A DNA stretch of 64,000 bases from Gigaspora rosea (GCA_003550325.1 QKWP01000263.1:11489-75488), one strand, 5' to 3'; positions 32,271 through 44,125 are shown, counted from the stretch's first letter. A program made the numbers and translations. The notes: a model not told the origin generated them from the letters alone.

Positions 32271-33847
32271 ATGGCCACAACATATTTTAACGATTTAGCT
32301 GACGATTTTAAAAAACTATATGAAACCAAAGAAGTTTATGATGCGATTATCATCGCGGGAGAAGAACCAAATGTTAAAGAACTTCAAGTCCATTCTTTTA
32401 TTCTTCGCACTAGATCATCTTATTTTCGTAGTGCATTTTCTTCTAATTGGGCTGAAAGAAACAATAATGGTCATTTAATTTTAAAAAAACCTAACATTAG
32501 TGCACTAGTCTTTGAAATTATCTTTAAGTATGTAATGAATTGTTAAATTATTATAATAATCATTCTACATTAATATTTAATATGATTGCTACACATTTTA
32601 AATAGGTATCTTTATTATGGAATTGTCTACTTTCAAAACCAAAGTAATGAAATCATTTTAGAGCTTCTATTTGCTGCCGATGAACTTGTAATTCAAAGAC
32701 TTATTGATTCTGTTCAAGAATTTGTAATCAAAAATTGTCACAAATTCATACAATCAAACCCCATTAAAATGCTTGATATAGTTATTTGCAATAATGCATT
32801 TAATAATCTTAAAAAAGTTTCTTTAGAGACCTTTAATAAAAATTGCAGAGATTTTTACGACAAGATCCCATTAAACTACTTCATTTTATTAACCGTCATG
32901 AAGCATTTAATGAAATTAAAAAAGTTTCTTTAGAGATTATTTGTGAAAATCCTGAAATGCTATTTAATTCAGGCGAGTTCCTTTCATTAGAGAAAGATAT
33001 ATTAGCATTAATTCTTAAACGTGAAGACCTCAAAATGAAAGAAAGTGAAATTTGGAAACAGATAATTAAATGGGGAGTCGCTAAACATCCGACATTTCAA
33101 AGCGACGTGAAAAAATTTACATCCAATGACTTTGAGACATTAGAAAAGACATTACATGAATTAATTCAATTTGTTAGATTTCATCAGATAAATGGTGAAG
33201 AGTTCATGCTTGAAGTATGGCCTTTCAGGCATCTCCTTCCCGATGACCTAATCGAGGATATCTTTCGTTGTTATTTAGTTTCAAATGCCGTACCACACTA
33301 TCATGCATTTACAACCAGGTGGTGCAACTTTAAAGTGGATTCAGTTTTAATTAAAAAGAAGATAGTATTATTATTAACAGGATGGATAGATAAAATATCA
33401 GAGTTTGAGGAATTTCGATATAAATTTAATCTTCTTTTTCGAAGTAGCAGAGATGGTTTATCATCCCAAACATTTCATCAAAAATGTGATAATAAAGGAG
33501 CAACGATTGTTATAGCAAAAATTTCAAATTCAAATATGCTGGTTGGTGGTTATAATCCCCTTGACTGGAATGGAAATGGTGTTTGGAAAAATACAACAGA
33601 CAGCTTTATATTTTCATTAAGCGATCCTAATAATCTTCAAAGTGCAAAATTAGGACGTGTTACTAATAGCAATTATGCAGTTCATTGCTCTAATCAATAC
33701 GGTCCACTTTTTGGAAATGGTAACGATTTATATGCTCCAAGTAACAGTAGCAATTGGATGCACGTTACTAGTGCCTACTCAAACATTGAAGGCTCAAATC
33801 CACTTATAATCTCAGATTATGAAGTGTTTCAAATAGTTAAGAATTAG
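32271..33847 (+). pseudogene. BTB-BACK-TLDc copy B, single-base frameshift
   Basis: Exon 1 is 32271-32527 (MATTYFNDLADDF start), intron 32528-32605, exon 2 32606-33847. Everything aligns with copy A except that the run TTTTTT of A (agaTTTTTTacg) is TTTTT here (32852-32856). This shifts the frame inside CRDFLRQDP and leads to an early stop at 32933. From 32857 the A-equivalent frame is open to the normal end (stop 33847) with all BACK and TLDc motifs conserved. It is either a very recent pseudogene or a homopolymer base-call error. The sequence from VDSVLI to the TLDc domain is almost identical to A. Confidence 0.9.
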
Positions 33848-34574
33848 CGTGAAATATCTTATAAGCATAAATCATAACAATATTAAGTATAAATAATGCT
33901 GTACTTGATTGAAATTTTCTTTTTATTATGTGTTTGGTTCGTTAATTGGTTTTCAATACTTGGTGCTAAATTTTAAAATAATATTATTTCAAAGAATTCA
34001 TTTTCGAACATTATTATATCCATTATTTTTACATCTTGAGGTCAAAATCGCATGTGGTCGGTATTCTTATGGCAGCAAATTGTGTATATAATTCTTTGAT
34101 TGAACGTGAGATTTGTTAAGAGGCTCTGGCTTGCTGTATAAGGATATATTCTTAATAAATAATTTTTTAACATTATATAAATAATTTTCCCAAAATCATG
34201 GTAAAGCAAAAATATACAGATAAATATTGGTGAAATTAATATTTAGGTGTTTATTATAATTGTTACATTTATGAAATTTGTAAAATAATAAAATATTGGA
34301 TACATTTAAATTTAAATTATATAAATTTGATATTTGCATTTTTTAGCGCTTCTTTTATCGAATTAATTTAAAAATACTTTAATAAACTATTGTTGTTTCA
34401 GCAATAAAACAATTAAACGAAGTTAAATTTTTAAAAAGTTTGAAAAATACAAGGTTGCTTCGAACATTGTTTTAAAAATAAAATTGGCCGATCAAAAAAT
34501 TTGGTCCGACCATTAGCTCATTATTGACATTGAAAAATGAAGTCAGAAATTTTTTGAAATATGGTGCTTGAAGT

Positions 34575-34884
34575 TGCATCCACTTTATTTGCGCGGGTAA
34601 TACAAACTCCTGGAGAGGCAGTATTCAATCGGAGAGTGAATTTTGACTTTTCCGGATCAGCCCCGACAAAAAATTCCAACACGCGCAAAAGAAGAAAAAA
34701 CGAAAATATGCAAAACTAATGCTTAAATAGATCTTGGTGCACTAATTAAAAATTAGGGGAATGAAATTTTACATATAATAAACATCACTCTAACACTATG
34801 GCCTCTAACATTAAGGTCCTAACCCTAATTTCACCTAGTTTATTTACAAAATCGGTTTTTGTATTACCGCGCAAATAAGTAAAA
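34575..34884. mobile_element. Mutator-like MITE, copy 2, with 10-bp target duplication
   Basis: This is a reverse-oriented copy of the element at 27817-28136: left end TGCATCCACTTTATTTGCGC, right end ACCGCGCAAATAAGT. It is flanked by TGCTTGAAGT (34565-34574) and TGCTGGAAGT (34885-34894). The related fold-back end in unit C reads AGCTGGAAGTC without insertion (about 40727-40737), and unit A is also uninterrupted. A duplication of 9-10 bp fits Mutator-like elements. Confidence 0.88.
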
Positions 34885-34885
34885 T

Positions 34886-35240
34886 GCTGGAAGTCTAACT
34901 CAACAGTTACACAAAGTGTTTCATTTTTTAAATAGCTATAACTTTTTTCTAAGAGGTTTTAAAAAAATCTGAATGGTAACTTTGTAGAGTTATATCCACT
35001 CTAAATATGTGCCAAATATCTTGTTAAAATCTTATCACTGTAAAGTGTTATGCATTTTGAAAATTACATATAAAATTTCAATTTTCAAATGCATCAAAAC
35101 TTTTTGCAGTGATAAGATTTTGAAAAGAAATTTGGCATACATGTAGATGGTCAGATTTTTTTAATACCTCTTAGATAAAAAGTTATAGCTATTTTAAATT
35201 GAAACACTTGGTATAACTGTTGAGTATAGACTTCCAGCAC
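34886..35240. repeat. Fold-back MITE with ~150-bp arms, unit B copy
   Basis: The left arm begins GCTGGAAGTCTAACTCAACA and continues AAATAGCTATAACTTTTTTC, then AAAAAAATCTGA. The right arm ends TGTTGAGTATAGACTTCCAG, continuing CAC. Pairing extends through most of the element (AATTTCAATTTTC near the centre). The Mutator-like MITE inserted into its left terminus. A left arm only is found at 40727-40925 in unit C. Confidence 0.82.
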
Positions 35241-36189
35241 TATAACTATATGTATACTATTAGCCAATCCTTTTTTTATTTTAAGATTTTTGCTTTGGAT
35301 ATTTAACAGTACCTTTTTCCTAGCATATATTCATTATCTGTTATATTTAATATATTTATTTAAGGGAACCTTATTTTAGAACGCACGGAACACTATTTGG
35401 GCCAATTCAAAATTTGAAATTCAGAATAACTCGTGCGCAAATACTGTTGCTACTTAATGCAAAGAAGCAAAAGCTGTATTTAACCAATTTTTTTAAGCTA
35501 CCCCAGTATCGCCCCAAAAAGTTGAAGTCATATGAAATTTTTGTAGCACAAGCAAATCAAATTTCAAGACCAGGTTAACGTTATATGTTCAGGAAAATTC
35601 AAAATGAAAGTCTTGTTTTTCAAAAAGTTGCGTAAGAAACCACCTTTACAGCTTTAACAAAAAGCTTTTCTTGAGAGATTTTATAATAGAATCTCTAACT
35701 TCTAACCCTAATATATACCCTAACCTAGTAATGTACATTGGACAAAGTTGGATACTTGAGCACCTTTGAATTGGAAATTGGCCATCCAACCCAATGTCCA
35801 ATTAAATTTTTGGACCCCAGGTTTGGACAGACAAAAAATTCTAATTGGCCAAAATTCTATTATCATTATTACAAGATTCTTTAAAGTTATATAGCAAATA
35901 TTATTATCAGAATTAGAAATGTATTTCACGCAAAATAAATCTAGCATATAACACAATTTGTAGAAAATTCTTATGTTTGATAAACTTTATTAAATTTACT
36001 AGCCTAATCATTGTTACTTTTTACTCAATAATTTAACAATCCAACAATCCAAAATTATTTATTTGCATTAGTTAAGATAGATTATAAACTATTTATGATG
36101 AACTCAAAGTTTTTGCAGTAACTATATCGTTATCTTTATTAATAAAGTAGTATAGAATTAATTTCTTGAAATACGAACCCAAATAACAA

Positions 36190-36530
36190 AATTCATATAC
36201 ATACGTTCACTATTATTTTTATTAATATTGCCCACCGGTTCTTCGTTAGCTTCAGAATTTTCTAATTGATTATTTGGTGGTCTTGGTATATCTTCTCTAC
36301 TTAAAATTTTGTTTTCTCTTTCTTCGCCATGTGGTCCAAAAATATTGACAAGCCTAAAGATGTTCGACTACCAGGTCTTTTTTGCTTATAAATTTTTTTC
36401 GAGTGCTTCTTCAAAGGAGAGGGTATATTTTCTAGACGATAAAACAATATATTTATTGCTTTTGTTGGCCTTTTCATTAAGTTGTATTATAAATTGAATG
36501 AAAGAATGCCTTCTCGCCAAATTCATAATG
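36190..36530 (-). pseudogene. Decayed coding segment inside the 2.1-kb element
   Basis: Read on the minus strand from ATG near 36526, it gives MNLARRHSFIQFIIQLNEKA, then YIVLSSRKYTLSFEEALEKN, stop, AKKTW, stop, then FRLVNIFGPHGEERENKILS and REDIPRPPNNQLENSEANEE. There is one frame with two stops. The layout resembles the N-terminal BED-finger region of hAT transposases, but the expected cysteines are not conserved, so this is a guess. Confidence 0.4.
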
Positions 36531-37009
36531 ATTAGATTAAAAACTTTTTTTAAAAAAAAATACTACACGAATATATAAAAATTATACGCATGTGAAAGGC
36601 GATAAATACAAGAAATAAATGTTTTATTCACAATAAAAAAAAAACTTAACTCTCATTAGGAAAAAATCAAATTTATAAAAAATATATTCATATGAAATAC
36701 ATACTATAAAAAAAAGGGTATCGAAAAATCCTGATATTTGATTGGTTTAAGCACACATGATATGATGTCATGTCCAATGTCTGCTCAATCAGATGACTTT
36801 TTGAAACGAATGGAGGACATATGGGAATTCCGTTCGCTATCGTTATTAACATGCATTTAAATCCTAACATATCGCATCAAAATGACTAACTTAAATCACA
36901 CACATTCTATTTATTCTTAATCCTAATCTGCTATCGTATTACCGATCCTGCTATAATTCCACACTATAACTATGACCTCAAGAACCCTTATTGGTCAACT
37001 CGATCTAAT

Positions 37010-37420
37010 CCACTAACTTCGCAAAGGAATAGCCCTGCGAAGAGTTTCTTGGCTTTAAAGAGAATCGGTTATACATCAGGAGTTACCAACTTAAGAGAAA
37101 GTGGCCCTTGGCACTGTAGTCCTGAAAAAGGTCCCTGTAACAAGGCTAAGTCTTTTCACTGCCATTGCAGTGGCAAGCGTATCAATCACAAAGGTCCTTG
37201 CACAGTTACTTCAGCCGCAGAGCCTATTTACCATAAAGTCAAGTCATTATTGCACAGTCGTGGAGCTTATTTATCACAAACAGTCCTTGCACTGCCGCTG
37301 CAGTCGCGGAGCCAATAACTACCCACTGTAGCCCATTATTTCCCCTGAGACTGTCTCACTCTCAAAGGCTGCCACGTCACTGCTCTTTGGGTGGACGGCA
37401 GAGTCGACCTTTACTACAAT
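37010..37420. repeat. GC-richer block with ~60-bp imperfect repeats
   Basis: Units contain GGTCCTTGCACAGTTACTTC, continuing AGCCGCAGAGCC, then TTATTGCACAGTCGTGGAGC, then GTCCTTGCACTGCCGCTGCA, continuing GTCGCGGAGCC, each followed by TATTTA-CA. The base composition is clearly different from the surroundings. Two overlapping open frames here (37049-37331) have repeat-derived Cys/His content and are not taken as genes. Confidence 0.6.
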
Positions 37421-38044
37421 AGCGAAAAGAAAGATAACTATCCTTCTAACTCGATAATAATTAAATAACCCATCGAACGATTTACCCCTTCCACCACACT
37501 GATCTCATACTAGGTAACATCTGATTACCCCTTACTTCTAATCACTTTCATCAGCAAATAACAATTTGCCAGATCAAATCAATCCTATGCAATCCGATAA
37601 TAACTGGAATTTACCTGCATTTAACAAGAAACCCGAGACTTGATTACATTCCATAAAAGGTTAAACGACAAATTACATATGCGATATCAAAGTCATCTGA
37701 TCTCGCAATAATAAATCGCCCTGTCACTTCGTTGACAGGATTTCAATTGGACATTGATCCAATCGTCCAGACCACACTGTTGAACCGATGCCCAATCAAA
37801 CTATTGGATCTCTTGGACATGACAACACTGCTCTAACCTAACTTAAATGAACGTTAAAAATTTTCGATTTTCACGTTACTGCAACTTTTTGGTGTAGATG
37901 TTGTTTATGCAATTTCACATGATAATTTGTACGTCTGACTTATGCATACGTACGTAATTCTCTTTTTAAATACTGTATTTTCATTTTTCCGTATTGAGTA
38001 AATCACTCTACGTATTTTTAATACGTTTTTTAATAATAATAATA

Positions 38045-39667
38045 ATGGCTACAACATATTTTAACGATTTAGCTGACGACTTTAAAACATTATATGAAAC
38101 TAAAGAAGATTATGATGCGATTATCATCACGGGAGAAGAACCAAATATTAAAGAACTTCAAGTCCATTCTTTTATTCTTCGCACTAGATCATCTTATTTT
38201 CGTAGTGCATTTTCTTCTAATTGGGCTGAAAGAAACAATAATGGTCATTTAATTTTAAAAAAGCCTAACATTAGTGCACTAGTCTTTGAAATTATCCTTA
38301 AGTATGTAATGAATTATTAAATTATTATTATTATAATAATCATACAGTATTCTAACGATTCTAATTCTATATTAATATTTAATTTAATTGTTTCGCATTT
38401 AAATAGGTATCTTTATTGTGGAATTGTCGACTTTCAAAACCAAAATAATGAAACCATTTTAGAGCTTTTATTTGCTGCCGATGAACTTGGAATTCAAAGA
38501 CTTATTGATTCTGTTCAAGAATTTGTAATCAAAAATTGTCACAAATTCTTACAATCAAATCCCATTAAAATGCTTGATATTGTTATTTGTAATAATTCAT
38601 TTAATGAACTTAAAAAAATTTCTTTAGAGACCTTTAACAAAAATTGCAGAGATTTTTTACGACAAGATCCCATTAAACTACTTCATTTTATTAACCGTCA
38701 TGAAGCATTTAATGAACTTAAAAAAGTTTCTTTAGAGATTATTTTTGAAAATCCTGAACTGCTATTTAATTCAGGCGAGTTTGTTTCATTAGAGAAAGAT
38801 GTACTGGCATTAATTCTTAAACGTGATGACCTCGACATGAAAGAAACTGAAATTTGGAAACAGCTAATTAAATGGGGAGTCGCCAAACATTCGACATTTC
38901 AAAGTGACGTGAAAAAATTTACATCCAACGACTTTGAGACTTTAGAAAAGACATTACATGAATTAATTCAATTTGTTAGATTTCATCAGATAAATGGTGA
39001 AGAGTTCATGCTTGAAGTATGGCCTTTCAGGAATCTCTTTCCCGATAAACTAATCGAAGATATATTTCGTTGTTATTTAGTTTCAAATGCCGTACCACTT
39101 TATCATGCATTTCCCATTAGAGAGGGCAACATCAGCATTAAAATCGATCCAAGTATAATTAATAAAAGAATTGCACTATGATTTACAAAATGGATTAATA
39201 AAAAAACTATAAATGATAAGATTTCAAGTGAAAATCAATATAAATTTAATCTTCTTTTTCGAAGTAGCAGAGATGGTTTATCATCCCAAACATTTCATCA
39301 AAAATGCGATAATAAAGGAGCAACAATTGTTATAGCGAAAATGCCAAATTCAAATATGCTGGTTGGTGGTTATAATCCTCTTGACTGGAATGGAAATGTT
39401 GGTTGGAAAAATACAACAGACAGTTTCATATTTTCATTAAGAGATCTTAATAATCTTCAAAGTGCAAAATTAGGACGCGTTACTGAAAGCAATCATGCAG
39501 TCTATTGCAATAATGGTTACTGTCCACTTTTTGGACGTGGTAACGATTTATATGCTAACAATAACAGTAACAATTGGCAACATTGTTCTACTTCCTATCC
39601 AAGCATTGGAATTCCAAGTTCATTTACAATCTCAGATTATGAAGTGTTTCAAGTAGTTAAGAATTAG
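38045..39667 (+). pseudogene. BTB-BACK-TLDc copy C, one in-frame TGA
   Basis: Exon 1 is 38045-38301, intron 38302-38406, exon 2 38407-39667. The frame is intact throughout except TGA at 39179-39181, where A reads Leu (IVLLLTG) and D reads Leu (VALLFAK). A T-to-G change of TTA would explain it. BTB, BACK and TLDc motifs are all present (GATIVIAKMPNSNMLVGGYN, ISDYEVFQVVKN). The linker (PIREGNISIKIDPSIINK) is of the type seen in D, unlike A and B. The product would be a BTB-BACK protein truncated before the TLDc domain, unless the stop is read through or is a sequence error. Confidence 0.9.
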
Positions 39668-40193
39668 TGTGAAATATCTTATAAGCATAAAACATAACAA
39701 TATTTTTACAACAAAGTATATAAATAAAGCTGTGCTTGATTGAAATTTTCTTTCTATTGTGTGTTTGGTTCGTTAATTGGCTTTCAATTCTTGGTGCCAA
39801 ATTTTGAAATGATATTATTTCAAAGAATTCATTTTCTAACAATATTATGTCCATATTTTTACATCTTTCCTGAGGCTAAAATCTCATCCGGTGCATATTC
39901 TTATGGCATCAAATTGTGTATATATTTCTTTGATTAAACAGGAGATTTGTTAAGAGGTTCTGGCTTACTGATAAGGCTATATTATTCTTAATAAATAATT
40001 TGTTAAAATTATATAAATCATTTTCTTAGAATCATGTAAAGCCAAAATATAGATAAATATTGATTAAATTAATATTTAGGTGTTTATTATAATTGCTACA
40101 AGTAAAATAAAAAATATTGGATACATTTTAAAATCAAATTATATAATTTTATATTTGCATTTTTTTAGCGTTTCTTTTATCGAATTAATTTAA

Positions 40194-40559
40194 TTAGTAG
40201 TCCGCAGTTAAAGGGAACAAATTTCATAGTAAAAATCGGCGGGCATGTGACTATTACCTTATATAGTAAGTGGAACGTCGTGTGCTTCAATTCATAAGAA
40301 AAAACTCTATAGTAAACAATTGAAAAATACTCGTATCTTATGATCTATCAAACCGATTTTTGATGATTTTACTACCATTAGAATCACAAGAATTTGCTCT
40401 ACAACTTTCAATTAAGCAATAAGAAAGAGTTACTTAAAAAAAAATTACTTTTATATGTAAGCAAGCCCCATTCGCACACTATAGAATTTACTATTAAATT
40501 CCGCCGTGATTTATTATAAAATGTCGATCATTTTATACCCTTTATCTGCGATCTTCCAC
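40194..40559. mobile_element. 366-bp insertion with TTAA target duplication
   Basis: In unit A the flank reads GAATTAATTTAAAAATACTT. In unit C the TTAA is duplicated (40190-40193 and 40560-40563) around this insert. The ends are imperfectly inverted: AGTCCGCAGTTAAAGGG against CCCTTTATCTGCGATCTTCC. A TTAA duplication points to the piggyBac or Kolobok superfamilies. No coding capacity. Confidence 0.8.
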
Positions 40560-40726
40560 TTAAAAATACTTTAATAAGGTATTGTTGTTTCAGCAAAAAG
40601 CAAATAAAATGTAAGTTAAATTTTTAGAAAGTTTGAAAAATACATGGTTGCTTCGAATATGGTTTTAAAAATAGAATTTATCGAACAAAAATTTTTGGAC
40701 TGATCGTTGGCCCATTATTGACATTG

Positions 40727-40925
40727 GAGCTGGAAGTCTACACACAACAGTTACACAAAGTTTGTTTCAATTTTTAATTAACTATAATGATACTTTATCT
40801 AAGAGGTTTTAAAAAAAATCTGACTAGTAACTTTGTAGAGATATATCAGCTATAAATGTGTACCAATATTTTTTTTAAAATCTTGTCACTGTAAAGAGTT
40901 ATGCATTTTGAAAATTGATTTTTTT
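40727..40925. repeat. Left arm of the fold-back MITE, unit C
   Basis: AGCTGGAAGTCTACACACAA, then AACTTTGTAGAGATATATCA and TTATGCATTTTGAAAATTGA, match the left arm of 34886-35240. The right arm is replaced after a poly(T) run at 40920-40935, marking the end of unit C homology. Confidence 0.75.
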
Positions 40926-41150
40926 TTTTTTTTTTACAAGCATAACCTTGTCAAAGATTCTTTATTAAATGAGATAAAAATAATAATGCATAAATAGTAT
41001 ATTGAATTCTAACTACTTTAGGAAAGATTTGACTCAGACTACTTTATCTGCAGCTGATGCTTGGCTAAGTCAGAATTAAAATTCTGTTTAGACTATAAAA
41101 TAGGTGTAATTGACAACTTGGACAGGTTTGACCCAACCAAACCCACCAAG

Positions 41151-42044
41151 TAGTGTTTCACAAAAGATCGGGTCCATTTGCCCTATGAAAAAAATTTCAG
41201 AAAAACATGGAAGCTGAACACGGAAACATACGTAAAAATATGTAAAAAAATACGTAAAATGTACACTTTCCATGTTTTTGGACAGGAAAACACACCGTAT
41301 TTTCCATGTTTTCTAAAACACAGAATGTCCTTTTTCGTGTTTCAAAATACAGTGTATTTTCCTGTCCAAAAACACGGTAAGTGTACATTTTACATATTTT
41401 TTACATATTTTTACGTATGTTTCCGTGTTCAGCTTCCATGTTTTTCCGAAAATTTTTTTCATAGGGTTGTGGTCCAGTCCAGTCTGTTGACAGACCAAGT
41501 TCAGGCCCATGACTTATTAGAATCAATATGGTTTTGGACCCGCACAAAGGTCCATCCAAGTAATACCTGGTCTGGTCTATTAGAATAATACTGAACACTA
41601 ATTGGCTGGGTTTGATTTTTTATTGAGACAAACAAAGAAAGTCATTTTTATTTTAGTCTCAAATAACAATATAGACCTTCTATAAATGTAATTCAACAAT
41701 AACAATAAAAGAATCTAAAATAAAAACTGCATTTAAATTTAGTATAACAGCACATATACTGCTACTTTTTCTATATTTTAAAATAGCAAGTTATACCTCA
41801 TTGCCTCTTCAGGCTTTAGGTTTATTAATAATGAACATGAAACCTGAAGTAGTTTTTCTCTAGTTGCATTTATTGATAAATTTCATTATTTTGCTGACTA
41901 TACATTTTTGAACTTTCACAAACCTGGACTGGACCCAGGTCTATATAATACAGTTTTAGACCCTAACCTTAGATCTGATTTGATATTTGAGCCAGGCACA
42001 AATCTTTTAAAATATCTGCCTGGTTTGAATCATATAGAACACTA
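41151..42044. mobile_element. hAT-like non-autonomous element, ~0.9 kb, carrying a nested palindrome
   Basis: It begins TAGTGTTTCACAAAAGATC and ends AATCATATAGAACACTA. It is flanked by CCACCAAG (41143-41150) and CTACCAAG (42045-42052), a 7-of-8 match expected for an aged hAT duplication. GGTCC/GGACC-rich subterminal motifs occur at both sides. The palindromic MITE at 41181-41466 interrupts its left part. Confidence 0.72.
41181..41466. mobile_element. 286-bp near-perfect palindromic MITE
   Basis: It starts CCCTATGAAAAAAATTTCAG and ends with the complement (TTTTTTTCATAGGG). The arms of about 135 bp pair almost throughout, with conserved blocks AACATGGAAGCTGAACACGG and AAACATACGTAAAAATATGT. It is flanked by TTG on both sides, possibly a 3-bp duplication. 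The many open frames on both strands here are artefacts of the palindrome. Confidence 0.88.
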
Positions 42045-43799
42045 CTACCAAGATATACTTATTGCTGTAAATTACTAAGAGCTAATATTATTTAATATGC
42101 AGAATAATTATAATAATAAAATACAGGGTGATATAGTATGTAATAGTAGTAAGTTAATGTTTGGTATAATAAATTTGAATGTTTGATTTTGTAGTAAACA
42201 CATAGTGTATTTGTTAATTGTTGTTTGACATCATTGTAAATGTATAAGATATATATGAATACATGACATTGTATTAATCAAAGTACAGTAAATATTGCAG
42301 TATATAGTTAGTAAATTGTAATAAAAGCTGATATTATGCAGTGTCTAAAATAATGTTCAACAGTGTGACTAAATGTAATAAGTCTAAAGTGATTGTTTGA
42401 CATAATGGTAGGCACATAGGATTAGATCATATATTATTAATTATGTTGATAACAGCCAGCTATAAATCTTTCTAATTAGCAAAAACCAAGATATAGTAAA
42501 TCAAAGCAAGCATGATCAAATTGTTTTTTGCTTTGATATTTGTTGCTAAGTCCTTCCAAATTGTTAATCAATTATATAATTCTTAATTCTGACTAGAGTA
42601 AGCTAAATTACCACTTTTGGGTTAAAAAACTAAAGAGAAAACAACAGAATACTAGGGCAGATATTTGAATAAAATAGTTATAGATGGCTGTGAAATTAAA
42701 TTTTAATTTTGCAAATTTCAACAGTTAAAAATTAAATTCAACTGTTGAAACTGAAATTATTTTCAACAGTTGAAATTAATTTATAGTTAAAATTAATTCA
42801 ATAGTTGAAATTAAATTAACTGTCAAAATTAATTCAACTGTTGAATAACTTAATCATTAAAATTAATTTGGCTGTACCAAGAATGTAGTATATGTTATCT
42901 GAAGAGTAAAATGATATAAACAAATACTGTTCTTTGATTGGTTATATTTTCACATGACATTGTGGTCCGATTTCATTTTATATTAAACCAGTTTGATATG
43001 GCTTTCATAGTGCTATTTGTATATGATTATCCCTTCCAAAGGATTATTTTTAAGTATTTCAAGTTTAAGTTATGCTCCGTTTTTTGTTTGTTTTATTTCT
43101 GATATTACTGGTTTTGTCTATTGATATATCGATTGATTTAAGTATTCAAAAATATGTATATATATTTTTATAATATTTACTAATGCTATTTACAACTCCA
43201 TTCTTATACAAAATGCTTCTTATACTGCATTTAATCATAACACCTAAATAAGTTAAACTTTTAGATGCAATTAAATAATTAAAATTAAAAAAAATTCTAT
43301 ACAAATTTAACTTCTAATTATAAAATATTGAATAAATACAATATATTATTAAAATTTTATACTTGATTAATTATATAATATAATGCTGTACACATATAGG
43401 CTAGAATGTAAATAATTTATTAGTTAGTATTAATAAACTGTTAAAACATTCATTTTTTAAAACTTCTAATATAATCTATTAATATCTTAATAAGCAAGTT
43501 ATGATTAAGAATGTTATCACAATTTAATAATTTTTTTATCGAGATAGTACCAAATCTGCCTTAACCGCATACAGTATTATTTGTCGATTTGCAGTAAATC
43601 AAATATCATACTAAAATTCTGTTAAGCTTGTAAACAGCATTGTGCAGCTCAGCTACCTTATTAAAACTTTGGTCCCAAATAAAATAGAAAGCCTCATTCC
43701 AAAACTTAATTAATGTGAGGAAATAAAAGATTTGGAAGTTTGGGTTTTGATTCCAAATAAAGTACAAACAATATAGTAGTATTAAGGATTAAAAAAATT
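42045..43799. other. AT-rich non-coding DNA with repeated blocks
   Basis: No gene was seen. 42466-42580 (TCTAATTAGCAAAAACCAAG, ATATAGTAAATCAAAGCAAG) is a direct repeat of 44866-45000 and itself folds weakly, so it is probably a MITE pair. 42690-42860 is an array of TTCAACAGTTGAAATTAA-type units. Confidence 0.5.
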
Positions 43800-44125
43800 T
43801 GGCCATAGGGTTCATATTATTTTGCTGACAATCACTTCACTGACATAACATTTTACTGACAAATACTTACCGACAAGTTCATTTTACCGACAGTTTGTTT
43901 CACCGGAGTTCATTTCACAGACAAGTTTTTTTTCAAAAAGCACCCTAACTTTAGCCCTAATTCTACCTAATTCTACTCTGACCCTAATGACAATGACCAG
44001 AAATACTTTGTCAGTGAAATGAGCTTTAGTGAAATAAACTATCAGTAAAATGAACATGTTGGTAAATAATTGTCAGTGAAATGTTATGTCGGTGAAGTGA
44101 TTGTTGATTAATTAATTGCCACCCA
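43800..44125. mobile_element. Fold-back MITE with ~110-bp periodic arms
   Basis: The left arm is a series of TTCATTTTACCGACA-like units: CACTTCACTGACATAACATT, TTACTGACAAATACTTACCG, ACAAGTTCATTTTACCGACA. The right arm (to about 44105) is its reverse complement, e.g. AATTGTCAGTGAAATGTTAT, GTCGGTGAAGTGATTGTT. The core holds CACCCTAACTTTAGCCCTAA and CTCTGACCCTAATG, telomere-like motifs. No coding capacity. Confidence 0.85.

Larger units (their letters stand above)
35728..37832. mobile_element. 2.1-kb insertion upstream of copy C with 8-bp target duplication
   Basis: Relative to units A and B, the upstream MITE of copy C is interrupted between 35727 and 37833. The 8-bp CTAACCTA occurs at 35720-35727 and 37833-37840. 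The ends are loosely inverted (GTAATGTACATTGGACAA versus TTGGACATGACAACACTGCT). An 8-bp duplication suggests hAT, and the interior has a decayed minus-strand coding segment compatible with a hAT-type N-terminus. A GC-richer repeat block lies at 37010-37420. Confidence 0.75.

Noticed and set aside
37049..37331. Two overlapping Cys/His-rich frames
   Set aside because: The residues come from imperfect GC-rich DNA repeats; there is no consistent domain and both frames are equally open.
41088..41598. Several similar open frames on both strands
   Set aside because: They are symmetrical products of the 286-bp palindrome.
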